The notes under the pieces are model-generated. The model saw only the letters and a list, made by a program, of their open reading frames with translations. It was not told the DNA's origin and made no database searches. Both the position numbers and the translations under genes were made by a program. Positions 25,426-32,920 of a stretch of 64,000 bases of DNA are shown piece after piece. The DNA lies in assembly GCF_042665545.1 (NCBI RefSeq), contig NZ_JBHTCM010000028.1, positions 248,001-312,000 of the forward strand, written 5' to 3'. This DNA is from Rhodocista pekingensis. GTDB taxonomy: Bacteria; Pseudomonadota; Alphaproteobacteria; Azospirillales; Azospirillaceae. Each line of letters opens with the position of its first letter. Within the stretch, counting starts at the first letter, position 1.

Positions 25426-26934
25426 ATGCCCCGGGACCGCATCCGCCTGAAGTCGCTCTGGGACCGCATCACTGACGCCGAGGAGGCAGCCCTGCATGTC
25501 CGCGACGGCATGACCGTCGGGATGAGCGGGTTCACCAGGGCCGGTGACGCCAAGGCCGTCCCTGCCGCCGTCGCCGCCCGCGCCCTGCACGATCCGCTGA
25601 AGATCACGCTGATGACCGGCGCCTCGCTGGGCGGCAACGTGGACCGGGAGCTGACGGAGGCGAAGGCCCTGGCCCGCCGCCTGCCCTTCCAGGCGGACCC
25701 GACGCTGCGCAGCGCCATCAACCGCGGCGAGGTGATGTTCATCGACCAGCATCTGTCGGAGACGGTGGAGCTGCTGCGCTCCCGCCAGATGGGGCCGGTC
25801 GATGTCGCCATCGTCGAGGCGGCGGCGATCACCGAGGAGGGCGGCATCATCCCGACGACCAGCGTCGGCAACACCGCCACCTTCGCCATCCTGGCGGAGA
25901 AGGTGATCGTGGAGCTGAACCTGTCGCAGCCGGCGGCGCTGGAGGGGCTGCACGACATCTACATCCCGACCCGGCGGCCGCACCGCGATCCGATCCCCGT
26001 GCTGCAACCGGAAAGCCGGCCCGGGCTGCCCTACATCCCGGTCGATCCGGCGAAGATCGCCGCCATCGTCGTCACCGACCGCACCGACAGCGCCGCCAGC
26101 ATCCTGCCCGGCGATGCGGACACGGCGGCCATCGCCGGCCACCTGACGGAGTTCCTCCAGTCGGAGGTGCGCAAGGGCCGGCTCGGCCCGTCGCTCTCCC
26201 CGCTCCAGGCCGGCATCGGCAGCATCGCCAACGCCGTCATGCAGGGGCTGGCGGACGGCCCGTTCTCCGGCCTCACCATGTACAGCGAGGTCTTGCAGGA
26301 TTGCACCTTCGACCTGTTCGACGCCGGCTGCCTGCGCTTCGCCTCGGGCTCCTCCATCACGCTGGGAGCGGAACGGCAGCGCGACGTGCTGAACCGGATC
26401 GAGCACTACAAGCCGAAGCTGGTGCTGCGACCGCAGGAGGTCTCGAACCACCCCGAGGTGGTCCGGCGGCTGGGCGTCATCGCCGTCAACACGGCGCTGG
26501 AGTTCGACATCTACGGCAACGTCAACTCCACCCATGTCGGCGGCACGCACATGATGAACGGCGTCGGCGGGTCGGGCGATTTCGCCCGCAACGCCTACAT
26601 GTCGATCTTCGTCACCAAGTCGCTGGCCAAGGGCGGCACCATCTCCAGCGTCGTGCCCATGGTCAGCCATGTCGATCACTGCGAGCACGACGTGGACATC
26701 CTGGTGACGGAGGTGGGGCTGGCCGACCTGCGCGGGCTGGCCCCGCGGGAGCGGGCGGCGACGATCATCCGCAACTGCGTCCACCCCAGCTACCGCGAAC
26801 TGGCGACCGACTATTTCAAGGCGGCCTCGGCGCGGGGCGGCCACACCCCGCACCTGCTGGAGGAGGCGTTCTCCTGGCATCTGCGGCTGCGCGAGACGGG
26901 CAGCATGCTGCCCCGGGAGATGGTTCGGGCCTAG
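25426..26934 (+). CDS. Acetyl-CoA hydrolase/CoA-transferase (succinyl-CoA:acetate type)
   Basis: A 502-residue class I CoA-transferase of the Ach1/AarC/SCACT group. Two open alpha/beta halves are present. The catalytic glutamate is expected in the motif YSEVLQD, and GVGGSGDF in the second half is a conserved CoA-site loop. It moves CoA between succinyl-CoA (or a similar donor) and acetate, or hydrolyses acetyl-CoA. GAGGAAGGGA directly before the ATG at 25426 gives a strong start; a GTG eight codons earlier is less likely. It is followed 149 bases later by an aldo/keto reductase on the same strand, with no obvious pathway link. Confidence 0.92.
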   Translation: MPRDRIRLKSLWDRITDAEEAALHVRDGMTVGMSGFTRAGDAKAVPAAVAARALHDPLKITLMTGASLGGNVDRELTEAKALARRLPFQADPTLRSAINRGEVMFIDQHLSETVELLRSRQMGPVDVAIVEAAAITEEGGIIPTTSVGNTATFAILAEKVIVELNLSQPAALEGLHDIYIPTRRPHRDPIPVLQPESRPGLPYIPVDPAKIAAIVVTDRTDSAASILPGDADTAAIAGHLTEFLQSEVRKGRLGPSLSPLQAGIGSIANAVMQGLADGPFSGLTMYSEVLQDCTFDLFDAGCLRFASGSSITLGAERQRDVLNRIEHYKPKLVLRPQEVSNHPEVVRRLGVIAVNTALEFDIYGNVNSTHVGGTHMMNGVGGSGDFARNAYMSIFVTKSLAKGGTISSVVPMVSHVDHCEHDVDILVTEVGLADLRGLAPRERAATIIRNCVHPSYRELATDYFKAASARGGHTPHLLEEAFSWHLRLRETGSMLPREMVRA

Positions 26935-27083
26935 GCAGCCATGCGGCCACCGCGGGACCGGGGCCGCATCCGGGGGATGACCGGGCGGAACGGCGGACAC
27001 ATCTGTTCGCCAGGGGCAGACGGAGGCGGGCGGCGGGGCCGCCGCCTTCCTCCGTCCCGCCCGTCACCCATCACGAGGGTCCC

Positions 27084-28115
27084 ATGGAACATCGCCAGCT
27101 TGGCCGCTCCGGCCTGAAGGTGCCCGTCCTCAGCCTCGGCACCGGCACCTTCGGCGGCGGCAACGCCTTCTTCGAGCGCTGGGGCAGGACCGACGTGGCG
27201 GAAGCCACGCGGCTCGTCGACATCTGCCTGGAAGCGGGCGTCAACTTCTTCGATACGGCGGACGTCTATTCCGGCGGCGCCTCGGAGGAGATCCTGGGCC
27301 AGGCCCTCAAGGGCCGGCGCGACAAGGTCCTGATCTCCAGCAAGGCGACCTTCGCCATGGGCGAAGGCCCGAACCAGGTCGGCTCCTCCCGCCACCACCT
27401 GATCCGTTCCTGCGAGGACAGTCTGCGCCGGCTGGGCACGGACCATATCGACCTCTACTTCATGCACGCCTTCGACGCCCTGACCCCGGTGGAGGAGACG
27501 CTGCGGGCGCTGGACGACCTGATCCGGGCCGGCAAGATCGGCTATATCGGCGCCTCCAACTTCTCCGGCTGGCAGTTGATGAAGTCGCTGGCCGTGTCGG
27601 AGAAGTACGGGCTCGGCCGCTACGTCGTGTACCAGGCTTATTATTCGCTGATCGGCCGCGACTACGAATGGGAGCTGATGCCGCTCGGCCTGGACCAGGG
27701 CGTCGGCCTGATGATCTGGAGCCCCTTGGGCTGGGGCCGGCTGACCGGCAAGATCCGCCGCGGCCAGCCGGCGACGGAGGGGCGCATCGCCACGGGCGGC
27801 GCCGTCGGCGGCCCCGAGGTGGAGGACGAATACCTCTACACCGTCGTCGATGCCCTGGAGGCGGTGGCGGAGGAGGTCGGCAAGACCATCCCGCAGGTCG
27901 CCCTGAACTGGCTGCTGACCCGGCCGACCGTGTGCAACGTCGTCATCGGCGCCCGCAACGAGGAACAGCTCCGCCAGAACCTGGGCGCGGTGGGCTGGAG
28001 CCTGACGCCGGCGCAGGTGGCGCGGCTGGAGGCGGCGAGCCAGCGCACGCCGGCCTACCCCTACTGGCATCAGCGCGGCTTCGACGAGCGCAACCCCAAG
28101 CCGACGCGCTGGTAG
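27084..28115 (+). CDS. Aldo/keto reductase
   Basis: A 343-residue TIM-barrel NADPH-dependent oxidoreductase of the AKR superfamily (Tas/YajO/MocA-like branch). The catalytic tetrad is present: D57, Y62, K87 and H128 (DTADVYSGG, ISSKAT, YFMHAFD). The cofactor end (WLLTRPTVCNVVIGARNEEQ) is typical. GAGGG a few bases before the ATG supports the start. The upstream in-frame open stretch lies inside the CoA-transferase and is not coding. The substrate is unknown. Confidence 0.92.
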   Translation: MEHRQLGRSGLKVPVLSLGTGTFGGGNAFFERWGRTDVAEATRLVDICLEAGVNFFDTADVYSGGASEEILGQALKGRRDKVLISSKATFAMGEGPNQVGSSRHHLIRSCEDSLRRLGTDHIDLYFMHAFDALTPVEETLRALDDLIRAGKIGYIGASNFSGWQLMKSLAVSEKYGLGRYVVYQAYYSLIGRDYEWELMPLGLDQGVGLMIWSPLGWGRLTGKIRRGQPATEGRIATGGAVGGPEVEDEYLYTVVDALEAVAEEVGKTIPQVALNWLLTRPTVCNVVIGARNEEQLRQNLGAVGWSLTPAQVARLEAASQRTPAYPYWHQRGFDERNPKPTRW

Positions 28116-28130
28116 CGGCGTCCCGGCCCG

Positions 28131-28991
28131 TCAGGGGGCGGGCGCCGCCCGCCCCCGCCCGAGCTGGGCCATCAGGCTGGCGACCGCCGCCGGATAGGCG
28201 GGGCCGCCGCACATGGCGACGGCTTCGGGCAGTTCCAGCCGCCGCTCCGGCCCGTAGAGCCCGGCCAGGACCGGATGCTCCAGCATGTCGCTGCCCAGGT
28301 CGGGGCTCTCGACCGGGGCGGTGGTCAGCAGCAGATACTCCGGCGCCGTCGTCACGATCCGTTCCAGCGGCACGCGGACGACGAAGGCGCCGTCCAGGGA
28401 CCGGGCCATGTTGACCAGCCCGGCCCGGGCCATGATCTCGTCCATCAGGGTTTCGCCGCCGCTGACGAAGCCGCGGCGCTGGTAGTGGACCGCGACCGGC
28501 CGCGTCTCCGCCGGCGGCGGCAGGGCGCCGAGCACGGCCCGCATCTCCGCCACCAGCGCCTCCCCCCGCTCCGGATGGCCGACCGCCGCGGCGATGGTGC
28601 GCGCCTGCGCCACGATCTCCTCGAAGGTGCGCGCCGTCCCCAGCTCCAGCACCTTGATCTGGAAGCCGGCCAGCAGCGCGCGCGTCTCCTGCCGGCGCAG
28701 GCGGCTGGCGATGATGAGGTCGGGCTTCAGGGCCAGCACCTCCTCCGCCGTGCCGCGGCTGACCGGCCAGGAGCGGGCGCGCTCCGCGATGCTGGAGAGG
28801 ATCGGGTCGCGCGCATATTCCGACAGCGCCAGCACCTGGTCGCGGTCCGCCAGATCCACCAGGAACTGGTCGGCACAGAGATTCATGGAGACGATGCGCC
28901 GCGGCGGCGCCTCCTGGGCCACGGACGGCAGCGGCAGGACCGCCAGCAGCAGAAGAACGGCCGGCAGAAACGTGGTGGGCAGTCGGAACAT
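28131..28991 (-). CDS. BtuF-like ABC transporter periplasmic binding protein
   Basis: A 286-residue exported protein: signal peptide (about 5-25, PSVAQ), then a class III periplasmic-binding fold (two lobes joined by a long helix), beginning RRIVSMNLCADQFLVDLADR. It is divergent from an FecCD-type permease gene and close to an ATPase gene. Together they form a BtuF-C-D-like importer for cobalamin/corrinoid or a ferric complex. The B12 reading rests on the neighbouring cobalamin riboswitches and cob genes and is inference; family members also bind siderophores. It is convergent with the aldo/keto reductase, 15 bases away. Confidence 0.82.
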   Translation of the reverse strand: MFRLPTTFLPAVLLLLAVLPLPSVAQEAPPRRIVSMNLCADQFLVDLADRDQVLALSEYARDPILSSIAERARSWPVSRGTAEEVLALKPDLIIASRLRRQETRALLAGFQIKVLELGTARTFEEIVAQARTIAAAVGHPERGEALVAEMRAVLGALPPPAETRPVAVHYQRRGFVSGGETLMDEIMARAGLVNMARSLDGAFVVRVPLERIVTTAPEYLLLTTAPVESPDLGSDMLEHPVLAGLYGPERRLELPEAVAMCGGPAYPAAVASLMAQLGRGRAAPAP

Positions 28992-29221
28992 GGCGGATCA
29001 CCGTCGGGCCGCGGGCGGAAGGCCCCGGCCTCTCTCCCCCTAGACATCCGGGATTCCGACCGGCTTGTCCATCCCAGGCCGCCGCTCCCGGGACCATCGG
29101 CCCCGCCGGCCGCCCTGCCCGCCGACGAAGGGCTTGCGCCCGGGACGGGCGGCGGCTATCGAGCGACGCGCCCGGACGCGATCCGGTCCGTCCCGACCGT
29201 TGAAGCCAGGGGGCCCGCCCC

Positions 29222-30286
29222 ATGACGCCTGCTCCCGACCTGCGCCGCGCCGGCGCCCCGCCCCGGCCTGCGGTCACCCCTGCCCCCGTGCGCCCGCCGG
29301 CGGGCCGGCCCGGCTTCGTGCCGCTGCTGGCCGCGGCGCTTCTGGTCGCGGCGCTCCTGTCGCTGCTGATCGGGCCGGCGGACATCGCCGCCGGCGACGC
29401 GCTGGCCGGCCTGGTCGGTCAGGGCGATCCGCTGGTCGTGGCGGTGATGCAGAAGCTGCGCCTGCCGCGCCTGCTGGTCGGGCTGGGCGCGGGCGCCATG
29501 CTGGGGCTGGCGGGGGCCTCGCTCCAGGGCTATCTGCGCAACCCGCTGGCCGAGCCGTCGGTCCTGGGCGTCTCCAACGCCGCCGCCCTGGGGGCCGTGG
29601 TCGCGCTCTACAACGGCTTCGCCGCCACCATGCCGCTGGCGCTGCCGCTGATGGCGATCGGGGCGGCCATGGCGGCTATCGCCGGCGTCATGCTGCTGGC
29701 GGCGCGGGCGGAGAGCGCGCTCTCCGTCGTGCTGGCGGGGCTGGCCGTGGGCACGCTCTGCGGCGCCCTGATCTCCCTGACGCTGAACCTTGCCCCCTCC
29801 CCCTTCGCCGCGGCGGAGATCAGTTTCTGGCTGCTGGGATCGCTGGAGGACCGCAGCATGACCCATGTGGTCCTGGCCCTGCCGCTGATCGGGGTGGGGG
29901 CGGTGCTGCTGCTCTGGGACGGGCGCGCCCTGGACGCCCTGACCCTGGGCGAGGAGGCGGCGCGGTCGCTGGGCTGCAACCTCGCCCGCGTGCGGGTCCG
30001 GCTGATGCTGGGCGTCGCCATCGGGGTCGGGGCGGCGGTGGCGGTCAGCGGTGCCATCGGCTTCGTCGGGCTGGTGATCCCGCACATGGTCCGGGCCGTG
30101 GTCGGGCAGCGCCCGTCGCGCCTGCTGCTGCCCTCGGCCCTGGCCGGAGCGCTGCTGCTGGTGCTGGCGGATCTGCTGGTGCGGGTGCTGCCGACGGCGA
30201 ACGAAATCCGGCTGGGGGTGGTGACGGCGCTGCTGGGCGTGCCGATCTTCCTGAGCCAGCTTCTCAAGGCGCGGCGCTCCTGGTGA
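29222..30286 (+). CDS. FecCD/BtuC-family ABC transporter permease
   Basis: A 354-residue protein with about ten membrane helices from residue 33 on, in the FecCD/BtuC family. Recognised features are RLPRLLVGLGAGAMLGLAG near the start, PLAEPSVLGVSNAAALGA, and the coupling-helix region GFVGLVIPHMVRAVVG. It forms the inner-membrane channel for the divergently encoded binding protein. The first 30 residues are Pro/Ala-rich and cytoplasmic, so a slightly later start is possible. Confidence 0.88.
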   Translation: MTPAPDLRRAGAPPRPAVTPAPVRPPAGRPGFVPLLAAALLVAALLSLLIGPADIAAGDALAGLVGQGDPLVVAVMQKLRLPRLLVGLGAGAMLGLAGASLQGYLRNPLAEPSVLGVSNAAALGAVVALYNGFAATMPLALPLMAIGAAMAAIAGVMLLAARAESALSVVLAGLAVGTLCGALISLTLNLAPSPFAAAEISFWLLGSLEDRSMTHVVLALPLIGVGAVLLLWDGRALDALTLGEEAARSLGCNLARVRVRLMLGVAIGVGAAVAVSGAIGFVGLVIPHMVRAVVGQRPSRLLLPSALAGALLLVLADLLVRVLPTANEIRLGVVTALLGVPIFLSQLLKARRSW

Positions 30287-30466
30287 GCCCGCCGCGCGCC
30301 CCGTGCCCGCCCGCCGTCCCTTGTGGCTTGCATCGCATGACCCGGCTGCGGCGATGGGAGGTGCATCCCGGGGCGGTCCCGGCTACCCTCCCGTCCGCCG
30401 ACGGAGACCTCTGATGGACGCCTGTTCCAAGCCGCCCCTTTCCCGCCCCGCCACGGATGCACGGCG

Positions 30467-31258
30467 ATGACGATCCTGCATGTCGAGGGGGCCGGCGTCC
30501 GCCTGGGCGGCCGGCCGATCCTGGAAGCGATCGGGCTGTCGGCCGGCGCCGGCGAGGTGGTCGGGCTGATCGGGCCGAACGGCGCCGGAAAGTCCACGCT
30601 GGTCCGCGCCATCGCCGGCCTGCTGCCGCTGGAATCCGGGCAGGTGCGGATCGCCGGCCGGCCGCTCTCCGCCTATTCCCGGCGGGAGCTGGCGAACACC
30701 GTCGCCTATCTGCCGCAGGGCCACACCGTCCACTGGCCGCTGGACGCCTACCATGTCGTCGCGCTGGGCCGGCTGCCGCATCTCGGCCCCCTGGGCCGTC
30801 CGACGCCGGAGGACGAGGCCGCCATCGCCCGCGCGATGGAGACGGCGGACGCCGCCGCCTTCGCGCCCCGCACCATCACCTCGCTCTCCGGCGGGGAGCG
30901 GGCACGGGTGATGCTGGCCCGCGCGCTGGCGGTGGAGGCGCCGATCCTGCTGGCGGACGAGCCGGTGGCGGCGCTGGACCCCTACCACCAGCTCCAGGTC
31001 ATGGAGCTGCTCCGCGGCATCGCCGCCACGGGCCGGCTGGTCGTCGCCGTGCTGCACGACCTGCCGCTGGCGGCGCGCTTCTGCGACCGGCTGGTGCTGC
31101 TCGGCGGCGGCCGGGTGGTGGCGGACGGGGAGCCGGAGGCGGTGCTGGCCCGCCCGAACCTGGAGGCGGCCTACCGCGTCCAGGGCCTCTACGGCAGCGA
31201 GGGCGAGGAACGCTACGTGCTGCCCTGGCGCCGGCTGGCGGCCGATCCCGTCTCCTGA
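30467..31258 (+). CDS. BtuD/FecE-like ABC transporter ATPase
   Basis: A 263-residue ATPase: Walker A GPNGAGKS at 36-43, Q-loop near LPQGH, signature LSGGERARVMLARAL, Walker B ILLADEP and the switch histidine in VLHDLPLAARF. It is 180 bases downstream of the permease on the same strand and should energise the same importer. A separate promoter in the 180-base gap cannot be excluded. It is convergent with the thioesterase gene. Confidence 0.9.
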   Translation: MTILHVEGAGVRLGGRPILEAIGLSAGAGEVVGLIGPNGAGKSTLVRAIAGLLPLESGQVRIAGRPLSAYSRRELANTVAYLPQGHTVHWPLDAYHVVALGRLPHLGPLGRPTPEDEAAIARAMETADAAAFAPRTITSLSGGERARVMLARALAVEAPILLADEPVAALDPYHQLQVMELLRGIAATGRLVVAVLHDLPLAARFCDRLVLLGGGRVVADGEPEAVLARPNLEAAYRVQGLYGSEGEERYVLPWRRLAADPVS

Positions 31259-31280
31259 CCGGGCGGCCGGCGGGTCCCGG

Positions 31281-32027
31281 TCAGAGCGGACGGACCGGCG
31301 TCGGCCGCTGATCCGCATCCAGGGCGACCATGACGAAGACGCCCTCTGCCGCCTTGCGGCGCTCGCCGGTCTTCAGGTTCTCGCCCCAGAGATCGACCGT
31401 CACCTGCATGGAGCTGGTCCCGGTGCCGGTGACGGCGGCCTCGATCTCCATGATCTCCCCGACCTTGACCGGGCTGGTGAAGTCCAGCCTCTGCGAGGCG
31501 GCAAGCACGACGGTGCGGCGGCAGTGGCGGGTGGCGGCGACGAAGGCCGCCTTGCCCATCTGCGCCATGGCATGGCCGCCGAACAGGATGTGGTTGTGGC
31601 TGGCCTGGTCGGGGAAGACCAGTTCCACCATGCGGACACCGGCCGTCGCCGGTCCGGGCTCCGTCTCCTCCAACGGCGGCACCGCCGCGTCGCGGTCCAC
31701 CGAGACCATGTTGAAGCGCCCGCGGGTGCAGAGCCGCCGCTCCCCCGTCAGCAGCGCCTCGGCCACGAGATCGACCTCCACGGTCAGGGAGCGCCGGCCG
31801 ACGCGGGCGATGCGGCCCGTGACCTCCACGATCTCGCCCAGATGCGCCGGAGCGGCGAAGTCGATCCGCTCGCAGGATGCGGTGACGAAATCGACATGCG
31901 CGTGCCGGGTGGCGGCGATGAAGGCCACCTTGTCCATGTGCGCCAGCGCGGCGCCGCCGAACAGGGTGCCGTGGTGGTTGGTGTCGCCCGGGAAGATCAG
32001 GTCGATCAGGCTGGTCTCGCGGCGCAC
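31281..32027 (-). CDS. Tandem hot-dog acyl-CoA thioesterase
   Basis: A 248-residue protein made of two hot-dog domains (about 5-115 and 130-240), each with the acyl-CoA thioesterase core: FPGDTNHHGTLFGG / FPDQASHNHILFGG, with matching lysine-rich helices MDKVAFIAATRH / MGKAAFVAATRH. This is the YciA/BACH layout, fused in tandem. It starts at a GTG (32027) with AGGAG eight bases before and overlaps nrdG by 22 bases. It therefore lies last in the riboswitch-led nrdD operon, an unexplained association. Confidence 0.88.
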   Translation of the reverse strand: MRRETSLIDLIFPGDTNHHGTLFGGAALAHMDKVAFIAATRHAHVDFVTASCERIDFAAPAHLGEIVEVTGRIARVGRRSLTVEVDLVAEALLTGERRLCTRGRFNMVSVDRDAAVPPLEETEPGPATAGVRMVELVFPDQASHNHILFGGHAMAQMGKAAFVAATRHCRRTVVLAASQRLDFTSPVKVGEIMEIEAAVTGTGTSSMQVTVDLWGENLKTGERRKAAEGVFVMVALDADQRPTPVRPL

Positions 32028-32659
32028 GGCGCATCTCCTGAGAGGCGGGCGAGCTGGTCGGGCCGGCAGCCCGTGGCCCGGAACGGTTGCAGGCGGTGCT
32101 GTCGGACGCCCAGCGCGTCGAGATCGGCACGCAGCCGCTCCAGCGCCGCCGCGTCCAGCAGGCGCGGATGCACGGTGGTGCGGACATCGCAGGCGATGCC
32201 GGCGTCCAGCAGCAGGCGCAGGCTCTCGCGCGCCCGCTCCCCGCTGCCGGGGGCGCCGGTGATCCGCTCATATTCGGCAAAGGGGGCCTTCACGTCGAAG
32301 CCCACCCAGTCCAGGAGCGGCAGCAGGTCCGCCAGCCGCTCGGGATAGGGGCCGCCCGTGTGCAGGCCGATGCGGAAGCCCATCCCCCGCACCGTCCGCA
32401 TGGCGTCGGGCAGCGCGGCCTGGAGCGTCGCCTCCCCACCGGAGAAGACGACGCCGTCCAGCAGGCCGCGGCGCCCCTCCAGGAAGGCCAGCACCTGCCC
32501 CCACGGCAGTTCCCGCTGCCCGCGGGGGGGCAGCAGGTCCGGGTTGTGGCAGTAGGGGCAGGCCCAGGGGCAGCCCTGGCAGAAGACGGTGGCGACCAGG
32601 TCGCCCGGCCAGTCGCAGGTGGACAGCCGGGACAGGCCGCCGACGCGAAGGTCGGCCAC
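32006..32659 (-). CDS. nrdG: Anaerobic ribonucleotide reductase activase (NrdG, radical SAM)
   Basis: A 217-residue radical-SAM protein. The 4Fe-4S motif is CQGCPWACPYCHN (CxxxxxxC-type context, with the canonical CxxxCxxC triad inside it), near residue 25-40. It uses S-adenosylmethionine to form the glycyl radical of class III ribonucleotide reductase. The start is a GTG at 32659 with GAGG six bases upstream, 13 bases after the stop of the 59-residue glycyl-radical ORF. Its natural substrate here would be that small protein (G28), not the large NrdD chain. Confidence 0.92.
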   Translation of the reverse strand: MADLRVGGLSRLSTCDWPGDLVATVFCQGCPWACPYCHNPDLLPPRGQRELPWGQVLAFLEGRRGLLDGVVFSGGEATLQAALPDAMRTVRGMGFRIGLHTGGPYPERLADLLPLLDWVGFDVKAPFAEYERITGAPGSGERARESLRLLLDAGIACDVRTTVHPRLLDAAALERLRADLDALGVRQHRLQPFRATGCRPDQLARLSGDAPCAARPA

Positions 32660-32672
32660 CGGATGCCTCGTA

Positions 32673-32852
32673 TCAGGCCCCGAGGTCCGCCTTCGCCTCG
32701 GCGAAGTAGCGGCGCTCGGCGAACTCACCCTTCTTGCCGAAATTGAAGGAGGAGACGGGACGGTGATAGCCCATCACGCGGGTCCAGATCTCGCAGGGCT
32801 GGCGCTCCTCGTCCTTCAGGACGATCTCGGCGGTCTCGGTCATGCAGCTCAT
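32673..32852 (-). CDS. Stand-alone glycyl-radical C-terminal domain of class III ribonucleotide reductase
   Basis: A 59-residue ORF between nrdD and nrdG. It contains CEIWTRVMGYHRPVSSFN, in which RVMGY matches the RVxGY glycyl-radical motif at the C-terminus of ordinary NrdD; the radical glycine would be G28. The GKKGEFAERRYF tail is also NrdD-like. The large nrdD chain (32921-34948) ends just after its zinc site and lacks this motif. AGAGGA about nine bases before the ATG at 32852 shows independent translation, 68 bases after the nrdD stop. A second in-frame ATG lies at 32843. It probably docks on NrdD in trans. I am sure of the motif; the split-enzyme role is inference. Confidence 0.85.
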   Translation of the reverse strand: MSCMTETAEIVLKDEERQPCEIWTRVMGYHRPVSSFNFGKKGEFAERRYFAEAKADLGA

Positions 32853-32920
32853 GGGTCGGGTCCTCTTGTCCGGAGGTCAGGGAATCGGGCCGGTGTCCCG
32901 GCGGTACGGTGTCGCGGCGC

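Noticed and set aside
28992..29221. Cobalamin riboswitch between the binding-protein and permease genes
   Set aside because: None of the conserved blocks (GCAACTGT core or the AGCCAGGAGACC B12 box) occurs in this gap.
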